A DNA stretch of 64,000 nucleotides, taken from assembly GCA_001510275.1 (NCBI GenBank), contig LFEY01000007.1, positions 1-64,000 on the forward strand, in the 5' to 3' direction. The position numbers and the translations under genes are program-made. The notes below the pieces were generated by a model, which ran no database searches, had not been told where the DNA came from, and saw only the letters and a list, made by a program, of their open reading frames with translations. The stretch is from Thaumarchaeota archaeon casp-thauma3. Its GTDB lineage: Archaea > Thermoproteota > Nitrososphaeria > Nitrososphaerales > Nitrosopumilaceae. Shown one piece after another: positions 34,628-44,181 of the stretch (position 1 is the first letter of the stretch; each line of letters opens with the position of its first letter).

Positions 34628-35770
34628 ATGTCAGAAAATGATTCAATTAAACCACACGGTGGAGTATTAATTAATAGAATTACTACAATTGATCCTACTG
34701 GATTATTCTCAATTACAATTAGTGAAGATCTTGCAAATGATGTTGAAAATATAGCAGACGGAATTTTCAGCCCTCTTGAAGGGTTCTTGGGAGAAAAAGA
34801 CTTTCAAAGCGTTGTTTTACGAGGAAGATTGTCAAATAATTTAGCTTGGACCATTCCAATTGTACTTGATGTTGATGAGCAGACTGCCTCTAAAATGAAA
34901 GAAGCAGGTGATGTGTTACTACAAAATCCTCAAGGAACAGGTGTTGCAGTATTGCATGTTTCAGAAACATATTCTTTTGATAAAGAAAAGACTGCACAAG
35001 GAGTCTATGGAACTACTGATTCTACTCATCCAGGTGTTGCAAAGACAATGTCAATGAAGGATTATCTGGTAGGTGGAAAGATTGACTATATCCAAAGACC
35101 AGAAGAGAGTGAAATCAGAAGATATAGACTAACTCCTACACAAACAAGAGAAGCATTTGCACAAGCTGGATGGAAGACAATCTGTGCATTTCAAACCAGA
35201 AATCCTCCACATGTAGCACACGAAATGCTACAAAAGACATCAATTACAACACGTGATGGAGTATTTGTTAATCCAATTATTGGAACAAAAAAATCTGGTG
35301 ACTTTGTTGATGAAGTTATTGTAAAATGCTATGAAACCATGATAAAGTTGTACTATCCAGAAAATAGGTGTCGTCTAGGAACTCTACACACTGAGATGAA
35401 GTATGCTGGTCCAAAAGAGGCAATTCATCATGCAATTATGAGACAAAACTATGGCTGCACACACATAATCATTGGACGAGACCATGCAGGAGTGGGAAAG
35501 TTTTATGATCCGTTTGCTGCACAAAAAATCTTTGATGATTATCCAGAACTAGAGATCTCTCCAATATTTTTTCCGGCATTCTTCTATTGCAAAAAATGCC
35601 TTACATATACAACTCCAAAGGCATGTCCACATGGAGATGATGCAAAAGAGCAAATCAGTGGAACTGCACTAAGAGAGATGATTCAAAATGGTCAATCCCC
35701 TTCTGAATTTATTTTACGACCAGAAGTTGCCAAAGTAATTTTAGAGCATCCAAAGCCTTTTGTTGATTAG
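34628..35770 (+). CDS. sat: Sulfate adenylyltransferase (ATP sulfurylase)
   Basis: Sat makes APS from sulfate and ATP. The 380-residue length fits the single-domain family. Motifs are [12 protein letters not shown] (about 194-205), the ATP-binding HxxH region, [14 protein letters not shown] (about 285-298), and a zinc-like set CKKCLTY...CPHG (about 320-336). It is paired with cysH 11 bp upstream. The product can go to CysH directly or to CysC, encoded at 17111, so both branches exist in this window. Confidence 0.95.
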   Translation: MSENDSIKPHGGVLINRITTIDPTGLFSITISEDLANDVENIADGIFSPLEGFLGEKDFQSVVLRGRLSNNLAWTIPIVLDVDEQTASKMKEAGDVLLQNPQGTGVAVLHVSETYSFDKEKTAQGVYGTTDSTHPGVAKTMSMKDYLVGGKIDYIQRPEESEIRRYRLTPTQTREAFAQAGWKTICAFQTRNPPHVAHEMLQKTSITTRDGVFVNPIIGTKKSGDFVDEVIVKCYETMIKLYYPENRCRLGTLHTEMKYAGPKEAIHHAIMRQNYGCTHIIIGRDHAGVGKFYDPFAAQKIFDDYPELEISPIFFPAFFYCKKCLTYTTPKACPHGDDAKEQISGTALREMIQNGQSPSEFILRPEVAKVILEHPKPFVD

Positions 35771-35800
35771 ATATTTATTCAATCAAATTTGTTCTAGCTT

Positions 35801-36469
35801 GTGAAGTATATTTTTACAATAATTTTACTTGCAGTATTTTTTATCACTCCTGCATTTGCTCAAGAAATGAAAAATCCCTCAGTAATTATTGATACTCTAG
35901 AAATTCCTGCAGAGGAATTTAATGTAGTTTTACGCGATGCACCAATTATACCACTTGATGATATTCATGGTATTAGCTGGCAAGTAACAATTGATAACAA
36001 TTTACTTTATGCAAATCCTAATGGAAATGCTGTACTTCGAATATATGATCAGGAATCTTCTGATGAATTTATTGAAATTGGAATGGGATCAAAACCTGAC
36101 AACAAATTATGGGTTGCAGTTAAAACTCCAAAAGAAGGATACATTGTAATTTTTAGAGATTTAGAAAGAGGTTGGTACCCAGAAGCAAAATTAGCAATGT
36201 CTTACACTGATAGAGCAGGGCTAACTGTAAATAATGGAGCAAGAATTGTTGTTACCAATTTAGACATTGATGTATTTGCAATTAATTCTTATTCAGTTTA
36301 TGGCATGGAGGGCTCTACTGATCCACCTGCAGTAAATTCTGGAAGTATGGTTGTAGAGTTTCTATCCGGGGATCCTGCAAAAAATGTTATTGCTTTGTAT
36401 CCGTTTTTTCTTGCAGCAGCCATTGGAGGTATAGTTGTGGTGTTATTTCTAACTAAGAAGCGTTCTTAG
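35801..36469 (+). CDS. Secreted, C-terminally anchored hypothetical protein
   Basis: A 222-residue protein with a signal peptide (1-20, ending AFA), a beta-rich extracellular domain (about 25-190) and a C-terminal hydrophobic helix (about 195-216) with a KKR tail, so it would be surface-bound by its C-terminus. No known family. Start is GTG at 35801. Its last 17 bp overlap the end of the convergent nth gene. Confidence 0.6.
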   Translation: MKYIFTIILLAVFFITPAFAQEMKNPSVIIDTLEIPAEEFNVVLRDAPIIPLDDIHGISWQVTIDNNLLYANPNGNAVLRIYDQESSDEFIEIGMGSKPDNKLWVAVKTPKEGYIVIFRDLERGWYPEAKLAMSYTDRAGLTVNNGARIVVTNLDIDVFAINSYSVYGMEGSTDPPAVNSGSMVVEFLSGDPAKNVIALYPFFLAAAIGGIVVVLFLTKKRS

Positions 36470-37109
36470 ACTTGTAATATTTGCAACTTTTCTTAATCTT
36501 ACACACATTACACATTGGTGAAATTGGCTTGCAAATGTTTTGACCATACATAACAAAAGTATCATTTATCTCTAGCCAATATTTTTTTTGAATTTTCTTC
36601 ATTAATTCTTGTTCTGTTTCTTCTGGATTTTTTGTATTCACTAGTCCTAGTCTATTTGAGATTCTATGAACATGAATATCAACTGGAATTGCTGGCTTTT
36701 CATATGCATACACTAAAACACAATTAGCTGTTTTTCTTCCTACTCCAGGTAGCTTAACTAAAGTATCCAAGTCATCTGGAACTTTACCTTTGTATTTTTT
36801 ATCAATAATTTTTGCAACCTCAATAATTCTTTTAGATTTTACATGATAGAAACCAATTGATCTTATTATTTTTTCTACATCTTTTACTTTGGCATTAGCA
36901 AGTTCTCTTGGAGTTTTGTATGTTGAAAACAACGCTTTGACTATTTTTGTTGTAGTTTCATCTTTAGTTCTTGCAGAAAGTATAGTTCCAATTAGAATAC
37001 TAAATGGACCTGTTTCAGCATCATGAAGTTCTTGAAGTGCTGTTATTCTAGGTGGTTTTACAGAATTCAATGTACTAATCATTCCAGAAAGAATTTTTTT
37101 CATGTCCAT
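36453..37109 (-). CDS. nth: Endonuclease III (DNA glycosylase/AP lyase)
   Basis: Nth removes oxidised pyrimidines and nicks abasic sites. The 218-residue protein (ATG 37109; TTG 37127 and ATG 37103 are alternatives) has the helix-hairpin-helix LPGVGRKTANCVL (Lys nucleophile in GRKTA, about 120) and the HhH-following Asp in IPVDIHVHRISNRL. The C-terminal cluster motif CKPISPMCNVCKIKKSC gives four Cys spaced 6-2-5, which holds the 4Fe-4S cluster. The convergent neighbour overlaps by 17 bp. Confidence 0.93.
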   Translation of the reverse strand: MDMKKILSGMISTLNSVKPPRITALQELHDAETGPFSILIGTILSARTKDETTTKIVKALFSTYKTPRELANAKVKDVEKIIRSIGFYHVKSKRIIEVAKIIDKKYKGKVPDDLDTLVKLPGVGRKTANCVLVYAYEKPAIPVDIHVHRISNRLGLVNTKNPEETEQELMKKIQKKYWLEINDTFVMYGQNICKPISPMCNVCKIKKSCKYYKSKNAS

Positions 37110-37158
37110 CTGAAAAACTACGTACAAGTATTATAACTGTAATAACTAAGAAGTCTCA

Positions 37159-38313
37159 ATGGAGCTAACAAGAGAAGAAGAATCTGCATTAAAAGGTGAA
37201 CAAGGAGAAGTTATGCAGACGGCATACAGGATTTTAGTTGCAACTGGTGAAGCAACAGATGCTGAGAAATTAATACCAATAGAATGGGCACATCTTGCTG
37301 GTGTAAACTATAACACTATTGGTGATGCAGGAGAAGAGCTTCTATCTGGCATTAGTAAAGATGCTAGAGTTAAAGTAAAAACAACTCTAAACCCAATGGG
37401 ATTTGATATTGATAATGTATCAAAGTATGGACTAGATGAGAATTTTATCTCAAAGCAACTATCAATTAAAAATTCATACGAAACTATGGGTGTTATTCCT
37501 TCATTCTCATGTATACCATATGAAATCTTTGATATCCCAAAAGATGGAACACAAGTTGCATTTGCAGAAAGTAATGCTGCAATTCATGTAAATTCATATG
37601 ATAACCTAAAGACAAACAAGGAAAGTGCATTTAGTGCACTAGCTAGTGCACTTACTGGAAAAAGTCCTTATTCTTCCTTACGAAAAGAAGATACTCCTAA
37701 TGTAACAATTAGAATGAAAGTAAAAGATCCAAATGAATTGACATATGGAATGCTTGGATTTTTTGCTGGTAAAGTTGGAGATACTTCTGTAAATATTTTT
37801 GGTCTTGGAGATATGGACAAACGTCAATGCAAAGCAATGTGTGGTGGAATGGGAACATCAGGAACTTGTGCAAAGTTTCTTTTTGGAGAAGGAGATTCTG
37901 ATTGTGAAAAAGTAGATTTTGATGAAAAAGAGATGCAAACTGTACATGATGAGCTAAATACTGCTGAGAAAGGCGATATCATTACACTTGGTAGTCCTCA
38001 ATTAGGATTAGAAGAGATCTCTGATCTTGCTGGTAAACTAAAGGGAAGATCTTTTAAAAAGAGATGTATGATATTTACTCCTAGAACTATTAAAGAACAA
38101 GCAAAAAAAATTGGGTACACCAATGAACTTGAACGTGCAGGATGTGAAATCCTTTCTGACTGTTGTACTTGTCTTACTCCGTTGATTAACAAAGATGATG
38201 TTGATGCAGTTACTACAAATAGTATCAAGGGTGCATTTTATCTTAAAAATTCTACGGGTGTAGATGTAAACCTAAAATCACTATCACAGATAATTGAAGA
38301 CGAGACAAGATGA
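37159..38313 (+). CDS. Phosphomevalonate dehydratase large subunit (aconitase X)
   Basis: The 384-residue aconitase X catalytic subunit matches the DUF521 family, which in archaea dehydrates 5-phosphomevalonate to trans-anhydromevalonate phosphate in the archaeal mevalonate pathway for isoprenoid lipids. It has several conserved Cys (QCKAMCGGMG, then CDCCTC-like SDCCTCLTPL) that hold an iron-sulfur cluster. The start of the small subunit overlaps the end of this gene by 4 bp (ATGA), so the two subunits are made together. The following decarboxylase is not in this window. Confidence 0.9.
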   Translation: MELTREEESALKGEQGEVMQTAYRILVATGEATDAEKLIPIEWAHLAGVNYNTIGDAGEELLSGISKDARVKVKTTLNPMGFDIDNVSKYGLDENFISKQLSIKNSYETMGVIPSFSCIPYEIFDIPKDGTQVAFAESNAAIHVNSYDNLKTNKESAFSALASALTGKSPYSSLRKEDTPNVTIRMKVKDPNELTYGMLGFFAGKVGDTSVNIFGLGDMDKRQCKAMCGGMGTSGTCAKFLFGEGDSDCEKVDFDEKEMQTVHDELNTAEKGDIITLGSPQLGLEEISDLAGKLKGRSFKKRCMIFTPRTIKEQAKKIGYTNELERAGCEILSDCCTCLTPLINKDDVDAVTTNSIKGAFYLKNSTGVDVNLKSLSQIIEDETR

Positions 38314-38699
38314 AAAAAATTCTAGTTTCAGGAAAAGTGCAAGGTATTGTTTTAAAATCTGAAAAATCAATCAATTTTTTAGGTACAGTTGATAAAAAAA
38401 CTGGAATTATCAGCGATAAGAACCATGATCTATTTGAAAAGTCAATCAAAGATACTATATTTGTTTTTCCTTCAGGTGTTGGTAGTAGTGTTGGAGCATA
38501 TACGATTTATTCAATAAAATCAAACAACACTGCACCTCTTGCAATGATTTGTAAAAAAGCAGATCTTACAGTTGCTACTGGTTGTGCATTAGCAAACATT
38601 CCATTAATTACTATTTCTGATGAGGAATTCTCTTCTATTAAAAATGGAATGAATCTCTCACTTGATACAGATTCTTCTAATCTAATTCATTATCAGTAA
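38310..38699 (+). CDS. Phosphomevalonate dehydratase small subunit (DUF126, swivel domain)
   Basis: The 129-residue subunit forms the swivelling domain of aconitase X. It has GKVQGIVLKSEKSINFLGTVDKKTG at the start and VFPSGVGSSVGAYTIYSIKSNNTAP in the middle, both typical of DUF126. It overlaps the large subunit by 4 bp and overlaps the convergent NFACT gene by 23 bp. A C-terminal tail after TISDEEF is normal for the family. Confidence 0.9.
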   Translation: MKKILVSGKVQGIVLKSEKSINFLGTVDKKTGIISDKNHDLFEKSIKDTIFVFPSGVGSSVGAYTIYSIKSNNTAPLAMICKKADLTVATGCALANIPLITISDEEFSSIKNGMNLSLDTDSSNLIHYQ

Positions 38700-40623
38700 A
38701 GTCTTCTTTTTGTGAATCCCCAACACCAACTTCTTTAATCTGACTTTTCCCAGCAGGTAAAACACGAACAAAGTCATCTATGCTTATTTTTCTTGTAATA
38801 TTTTCAAAAAGTTTTGAAAATTCTATTCTAATTTTTTTAGCAGCATCTACCATCTCTATTCCTTGTGGTTCAATTATTGCATAACAAATAGAATTTTTCT
38901 TAATTGTTTCTGTTGGACCACATGTCAAAACATAATCATCTTCTTGAGGAATTATTCCTACAGCTAATTTGAGATTTTCAGTTTTGATAAAATTTCGTTG
39001 TCCTAATATTGTAAAAGAACCCTTTGGCAGAAATTCTCCACTTGGTGCTGATTTTTTTACTTGCTCTGGATTTACCCAATAAGCACTAACACCATACATC
39101 CCTTCTCTCCATGCACGACTAAAACAAGCTGTAGCATGTGCAACTTCATTCATACTTGCATCTGGTGCATTTTGTGCATCTTTTAAAATAAAAAATGGTG
39201 ATCCAAAAATATCACCATGAAATATTTTGTCATCTTTTTCTAAATGTTTTCTAACTACAGCTGAATTTGATGCTGCATCTCTTCCACCAATTGCAAGTAA
39301 TCCATCAGATGTAAAGAACCATCTGTATCTTTCATACCAATTTTTCTTTCTAATCTCTGAAACCACAATCAAATCTTTTTCAGATTCTGTTTTACTTTGA
39401 AATTTTTCTAGTTTTTTCTCAGTTTTAGATTTTATTTCTTGAATTGATCTTATTGCACCTGATTGTTTTTTTGCTTCATTAAATAATACTGATGCAATTG
39501 ATTGAAGTGGAGCTTTAATGTTTATTTTTATTTTTTCATCTTGAACTATAATTAATGAAATTCCTTTCTCACTAGTTAATTTTGCATTATGGCTAGCCAA
39601 AATCTCTTGTGCTGATGTATCTTCTATTGATACTATTCCACGGGATACCATCTCAAAAAGGGAATTTGCAACATTTGTAACATTTTTTGATCTCTCTTTG
39701 ACTGTTTCAATTGCCTTTTCTTGCTCAGAAATCTGAGTTTGTAGATCATGGATTTTTTTATCAGAACCACTAGACTGAATTGATTTTCCTTTTGCAACTA
39801 TGTTTTCTGTAAATACAGTATCTAATCCTTCAATGAAACTATTAGCACTGGCTATTTCCCCTTCCATTTTTCCTAATTTTAGTGGAAGAACTTCTGTTTT
39901 TTCATTTCTAACTATTATTACTTCGTGGTTTCCAGAAATCACATTTGACACAATCTTTTTTGTAGTTTCAAAAATCTTCTTTATTTCTTCACTAGTTAAC
40001 AGATTTCCAATTTTTTTTGGATCAATATCTGCAATCTCAAAAATTCCCTCAACATATTTTTTTGGTAATCCCAAAGTACGACCAAACCACTTTGCAGAAA
40101 CTAGATCTGTTGTTTTAAGGTCATCAAAATCTGATTCTGATATGTTAAAAATATCTAATTCATTATTTGGAGGCTGAACATATTCTAATCCTACACCTAG
40201 CTTTCTATGCCTAACTTCTATAGAATGCTGTAATGCAAGAATCTTCATCTCTTTACTGCAGAGTAAAATATTTCCATCTCCAAAAAATTCCCCTACTAAG
40301 ACAAACTCTTTTCCAAATCCTTCAAAAGTAAAATATGCAATTCTTTCTGCACCAATTTGTTCTATTTTTTTTAATTTTAATCTAAGGAGATCACTACGTA
40401 ATCTCTTGAGTAACCTGTTTGGCTCCATTTGATCAATTTTTACTGCAGTTAACCAAACACCCGATGTTGAAATCATCATGAAGAGATCACTTTTTTCAGT
40501 ATGATGAAGTTTGAAGAGAATACTGTCTTTTGTAATTCCGTAAATGTTGCTGATATAGTAGTCTTGAACTTGTTTTGAAATTTGATCTACTAAATATCGT
40601 AATTCTATTCCTGCTAAAGCCAT
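38677..40623 (-). CDS. rqcH: NFACT protein (Rqc2/NEMF/RqcH homologue)
   Basis: NFACT proteins bind the 50S subunit carrying a stalled peptidyl-tRNA and add C-terminal tails in ribosome quality control. The 648-residue protein (ATG 40623) has the NFACT-N domain (1-190, with EVRHRKLGVG), a HhH-like middle, a long coiled-coil (about 290-320 and 375-430) and the NFACT-R domain with RYRWFFTSDGLLAIGGRDAASN and HGDIFGSPFFILKD. The NFACT-C region is short. The N-terminal DR motif typical of tailing-active forms is not obvious. Confidence 0.92.
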   Translation of the reverse strand: MALAGIELRYLVDQISKQVQDYYISNIYGITKDSILFKLHHTEKSDLFMMISTSGVWLTAVKIDQMEPNRLLKRLRSDLLRLKLKKIEQIGAERIAYFTFEGFGKEFVLVGEFFGDGNILLCSKEMKILALQHSIEVRHRKLGVGLEYVQPPNNELDIFNISESDFDDLKTTDLVSAKWFGRTLGLPKKYVEGIFEIADIDPKKIGNLLTSEEIKKIFETTKKIVSNVISGNHEVIIVRNEKTEVLPLKLGKMEGEIASANSFIEGLDTVFTENIVAKGKSIQSSGSDKKIHDLQTQISEQEKAIETVKERSKNVTNVANSLFEMVSRGIVSIEDTSAQEILASHNAKLTSEKGISLIIVQDEKIKINIKAPLQSIASVLFNEAKKQSGAIRSIQEIKSKTEKKLEKFQSKTESEKDLIVVSEIRKKNWYERYRWFFTSDGLLAIGGRDAASNSAVVRKHLEKDDKIFHGDIFGSPFFILKDAQNAPDASMNEVAHATACFSRAWREGMYGVSAYWVNPEQVKKSAPSGEFLPKGSFTILGQRNFIKTENLKLAVGIIPQEDDYVLTCGPTETIKKNSICYAIIEPQGIEMVDAAKKIRIEFSKLFENITRKISIDDFVRVLPAGKSQIKEVGVGDSQKEDFTDNELD

Positions 40624-40726
40624 AACCATATGTTTTTGTGTCTAAAATTATACTCTTGCTATAATATGCTCAATCTTTGACCAAAGGTATTAAACATGGT
40701 TTGCTTGAGACACGCTAGAAATTTAC

Positions 40727-41197
40727 TTGGCAAAATTCAAAAAGAAAAAATCCGAGCCTACCATTGAACCTGGTGATTTAAAAGAAAACTCAGTTGATAT
40801 TCCTGAAATAGAAAAATCTGAGCCTGTTCCAGAAAATCCAGCAGATCCACCAGTAAATACAACTGAAAAGAGTGAAAAAGATAGAAAATTAAATAAATTA
40901 TTTTGGATGCGAGTTGGTTTAGCTATCATTGCAGGTACTGCAGCAACTTTCATCTTTGAAGACATTGAAGGTGAAGAAAGAAGATGGTCTTCTATTGCAT
41001 TTATGATAATAGTATTTTTTGGAACAATTATAGTAGCAAAAGGAATGAAAATGCAATTACCATCATCAGATAGAAAGAAAATTGTTACACAGGCTATTGG
41101 AAGTTATATCTTCATGTACTTGTTTACTTGGATTCTAACTTATACAATTATTCATTCAGGAAGTGTATCAAGTGGAATACCAACCCCATTTTCCTAA
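40727..41197 (+). CDS. Membrane protein with acidic N-terminal tail
   Basis: A 156-residue protein with a Lys/Pro/Glu-rich N-terminal segment (1-58) and three predicted membrane helices (about 60-79, 88-104, 122-143). The RVGLAIIAGTAATFIFEDIEGEERR segment is reminiscent of archaeal EMC6-like proteins, which are related to membrane insertases; this is a weak resemblance. Start is TTG at 40727. It precedes the cobalamin genes by 21 bp and could be co-transcribed. Confidence 0.55.
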   Translation: MAKFKKKKSEPTIEPGDLKENSVDIPEIEKSEPVPENPADPPVNTTEKSEKDRKLNKLFWMRVGLAIIAGTAATFIFEDIEGEERRWSSIAFMIIVFFGTIIVAKGMKMQLPSSDRKKIVTQAIGSYIFMYLFTWILTYTIIHSGSVSSGIPTPFS

Positions 41198-41218
41198 TTT
41201 AGTTGAGGAAAAAATGTA

Positions 41219-41809
41219 ATGTGGAACTACAAAACACCTGGAATTCCTGATGAATATTTTGAACGAACAGAAAACGTTCCAATTACAAAAGAAGAAGTAA
41301 GAACTATTCAAATTAGCAAAGCAAGGCTAAAACCAGGACAAATTGTTTATGATATTGGCTGTGGAAGTGGTTCAATTTCCATTGAGGCGGCATTTCAAGT
41401 TGAATCATCAGGTAAAGTATTGGCTGTTGATTATGATGAAAATGCTATAGAATTAACCAAAAAAAATGCAGAAAAATTTCAGATCTCAAACATTACAACT
41501 ATTTTTGGTAATGCTAAAGAAAAAATTTTAGAATTAGACCAAGCTGATGCAATTTTCATTGGAGGAACTGGGGGAGACACAAAAGAAATAGTTGAACTAT
41601 CTCAAAATAAACTAAAATCCGGAGGTAGAATTGTTATTGGCACCATACTTATTGAAACACTCTCATCAGTATTGGAAATTTTAGATAAGTTACAGTTTGA
41701 ATCTGTTGATATTACTCAAGTGACCATATCTAAGAGTAGAAAAACAAGCACAGGAACAATGATGCTTGCAAGAAATCCTGTAACTATAATTTCTGCGACC
41801 AAAATCTAA
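41219..41809 (+). CDS. cbiT: Precorrin-6Y C15-methyltransferase (decarboxylating) CbiT
   Basis: CbiT adds the C-15 methyl group and removes the acetate carboxyl at C-12. The 196-residue protein is a class I methyltransferase with YDIGCGSGSISIEAA (about 43-57) and FIGGTGGD near residue 117. It works with CbiE, encoded far away at 4319, which is split from it here. The next cobalamin gene starts 36 bp downstream. Confidence 0.92.
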   Translation: MWNYKTPGIPDEYFERTENVPITKEEVRTIQISKARLKPGQIVYDIGCGSGSISIEAAFQVESSGKVLAVDYDENAIELTKKNAEKFQISNITTIFGNAKEKILELDQADAIFIGGTGGDTKEIVELSQNKLKSGGRIVIGTILIETLSSVLEILDKLQFESVDITQVTISKSRKTSTGTMMLARNPVTIISATKI

Positions 41810-41845
41810 TCTAGATTTTTAATTGGGAGAAAAAGCATACATTTT

Positions 41846-42568
41846 ATGCCTGGATTAATTGGAATTGGAGTAGGTCCTGGGGATCCTGATTTACTTACAG
41901 TCAAGGCAGTAAAAGCAATCCAAAATGCCGATATCATAATGTGTCCTGCTTCTAATGAAGATAGACCAAGTATTGCTCTATCTGTAATAGAATCTATAAT
42001 TGATAAATCAAAAAATCAAGAAATCATAAAGTTAATTTTTCCAATGACTAAAGATAAAGATATTCTAGAAGCATCTTGGAAAAGAAATGCCATAATAATG
42101 GCTGAAACTGTTTTGAAGGGGAAAAATGTTGTGTATATTACAATAGGTGATCCATATCTCTATAGTACTTGGATATACATGCACAGAGATTTAAAAGAAA
42201 AATATCCTGATATGGATATTAGTGTAGTTCCAGGAATTGTTTCAATATTTTCCTTTGCTTCAAAAGTTGGTATTAGTGTTGCAGAGGGTGCAGAAAAAGT
42301 TGCAATTATTCCATCATGTTACGATCTATCTAGTGTAAAAGAGATTGCAAAGCATGCCGAATCAATGATATTTCTTAAAGATGGTAGATACTTTGATCAA
42401 GTAATTAAAGTTCTAAAAGAATCTGGATTTCCTGATAATTCTCTTTTTGCAATTGGACAAGACTTAGGGACAGAAAATGAAATTATACGAACAATGACTT
42501 TGGGCGAAGTAAATGATTCATCATTAACTACAAAATATTTCTCAATCTTGGTGGTAAAACGTGTCTGA
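41846..42568 (+). CDS. cbiL: Precorrin-2 C20-methyltransferase CbiL
   Basis: CbiL methylates C-20 of precorrin-2 (or its cobalt form), the first committed corrin step. The 240-residue protein has the family VGVGPGDPDLLTVKA motif (residues 7-21) and the central VVPGIVSIFSFASKVG and YITIGDPYLYSTW segments. It overlaps the next gene, cbiF, by 8 bp. Confidence 0.9.
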   Translation: MPGLIGIGVGPGDPDLLTVKAVKAIQNADIIMCPASNEDRPSIALSVIESIIDKSKNQEIIKLIFPMTKDKDILEASWKRNAIIMAETVLKGKNVVYITIGDPYLYSTWIYMHRDLKEKYPDMDISVVPGIVSIFSFASKVGISVAEGAEKVAIIPSCYDLSSVKEIAKHAESMIFLKDGRYFDQVIKVLKESGFPDNSLFAIGQDLGTENEIIRTMTLGEVNDSSLTTKYFSILVVKRV

Positions 42569-43331
42569 TGTATTTTTTGTAGGATGCGGTCCAGGAGATC
42601 CCGAACTAATTACAATTAAAGCTAAAAAACTAATTCAAAAAGCAGATGTTATAGTTTATTCAGGTTCTTTAATTCCTGAACCAATTTTGAAGCTTTGTAA
42701 AAAAGGAAAACTCTATGATGCATCAAAGCTAGTTAGAGAGGAAATTTTTGATTTACTATACAAAAATGCAAAAAAAGACAAACTAGTAGTTAGACTTCAT
42801 GATGGCGATCCTTCAATTTATGGTGCTATCAAAGAGCAGATTGATAATCTTGAGAAAAAAGGAATAAAATCTACTGTTGTGCCTGGAGTTACTGCATTTC
42901 TAGCCTCAGCTGCTGCACTTGGAACTCAATTAACACTTCCAGGAGTTACACAAACAATTATCATAACTAGAGCAGAATCAAGAACCAAAGTTCCAAAACG
43001 TGAAAAAATTTCTGAACTAGCTAAACATAAAGCAACTTTGATTTTTTATCTTAGCATTCATTTAATATCTAATCTAGTAACTGAGGCAATTGCAGGTGGA
43101 TACAAAAAATCAACACCAGTAGCTGTAGTTTATAGAGCAAGTTGGAAAGACCAAAAAATCATCAAGGGAACACTTGGAGATATTGCAAAAAAAATCAAAG
43201 AGGAAAAAATTACTAGAACTGCAATTGTAATAATTAGTGATGTAATTAATCCTAAATCATATGAATACTCTAAACTATATGATAAAAAATTTAGTCATGG
43301 TTATAGAAAAGCTAAATCGACAAAAAACTAA
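42561..43331 (+). CDS. cbiF: Precorrin-4 C11-methyltransferase CbiF
   Basis: CbiF adds the C-11 methyl group. The 256-residue protein has FVGCGPGDPELITIKA (residues 6-21), the YSGSLIP stretch and the central VVPGVTAFLASAAALG motif with LHDGDPSIYG, all typical of CobM/CbiF. It starts with GTG 42561, overlapping cbiL by 8 bp, and its 3' end overlaps the convergent racemase-like gene by 20 bp. Confidence 0.92.
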   Translation: MSDVFFVGCGPGDPELITIKAKKLIQKADVIVYSGSLIPEPILKLCKKGKLYDASKLVREEIFDLLYKNAKKDKLVVRLHDGDPSIYGAIKEQIDNLEKKGIKSTVVPGVTAFLASAAALGTQLTLPGVTQTIIITRAESRTKVPKREKISELAKHKATLIFYLSIHLISNLVTEAIAGGYKKSTPVAVVYRASWKDQKIIKGTLGDIAKKIKEEKITRTAIVIISDVINPKSYEYSKLYDKKFSHGYRKAKSTKN

Positions 43332-44076
43332 CTTTATTCTTAATACCTATACTATTCAACTTTTTTTGAAATTTATCTACATCCCCTGATGCAAAAATCT
43401 TTAATGAATTTCTTTTTGATTGTTTATTTTTAATTTTTGTATAAATCTTTTGTGCAACTGTATCTCCTGAATCAATGAATTGTATATGTGGATATTCTCT
43501 TTCTAATAGTGATTTTAAAAATGGCAAGTGTGTACTAGAAAGCATAATTGTATCAATAGATTGTTGGGATAAAATTTTCTGAAAAGTTTTTTTTATAATT
43601 TTTTTGCAATATGTTTTATTTGTAAGAAATTTTCCTGACTCTACTAATTCTACAAGATTAGATCCATTAATCTTAAAAATTTTAAAAGATTTTGGAAAAT
43701 TATTTTTTTTAATAAATTGTGTTAAGCCTTTGCTCTTTATTGCAGATTTTGTTGCTAGAATGACGATTTGTTTTGACTTTGAAATTTTTTGAGCATGTTT
43801 TAATGGCGGTTTTACATCAATTATTTTTCTTGTTGCTAAATTTAACATAAGACTAGGAGTGTTAGATGCAACAACTATGATGTCAGGTGAAAACTTTTCT
43901 TGTAATAATTTGATTGATTTTTGTATAATTATGCGTAGTTGAGCCTGTGATTTTTTTCCATATGGATAGTTTTGCAGATCTGCAAAATAGATTATCTCAG
44001 CCTTGGATATCTTTTGAATTGCACGAATTATAGATAATGAGCCTAATCCAGAATCAAAAACTACAATTCTTGCCAC
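43312..44076 (-). CDS. Glutamate racemase-like protein lacking both catalytic cysteines
   Basis: The 254-residue protein has the Asp/Glu racemase fold pattern: FDSGLGSLSIIRAI at residues 7-20 and VVASNTPS at 68-75, then MLSSTHLPFL at 178-187. In active MurI these last two motifs read CNTA and GCTHxP, with one catalytic Cys in each; here both positions are Ser (Ser71 and Ser181). The usual racemase reaction is therefore unlikely. Archaea of this phylum have no peptidoglycan, so a murein role is not expected anyway. It overlaps cbiF by 20 bp tail to tail. Confidence 0.8.
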   Translation of the reverse strand: MARIVVFDSGLGSLSIIRAIQKISKAEIIYFADLQNYPYGKKSQAQLRIIIQKSIKLLQEKFSPDIIVVASNTPSLMLNLATRKIIDVKPPLKHAQKISKSKQIVILATKSAIKSKGLTQFIKKNNFPKSFKIFKINGSNLVELVESGKFLTNKTYCKKIIKKTFQKILSQQSIDTIMLSSTHLPFLKSLLEREYPHIQFIDSGDTVAQKIYTKIKNKQSKRNSLKIFASGDVDKFQKKLNSIGIKNKVSFLSI

Positions 44077-44105
44077 AAATTACAGGTCAAATTCAGCAAT
44101 AATAG

Positions 44106-44149
44106 TTTGTTAGCTAAATTTAGTCAAAAGCCGATCTAAATTTACACCT
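44106..44149 (+). promoter_or_regulatory. cdvB promoter block (copy 2)
   Basis: Here too TTTGTTAGCTAAATTT (44106-44121) is followed 35 bp later (start to start) by TTTACACCT (44141-44149), with 32 bp from there to the ATG at 44182. The same words and spacing occur before the first cdvB gene (20210-20253), while the DNA between them differs, so the two words are likely the functional parts of the promoter. Confidence 0.65.
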
Positions 44150-44181
44150 CTCATTAAGAGCCAATTCCAAAAGTAGCAGGC

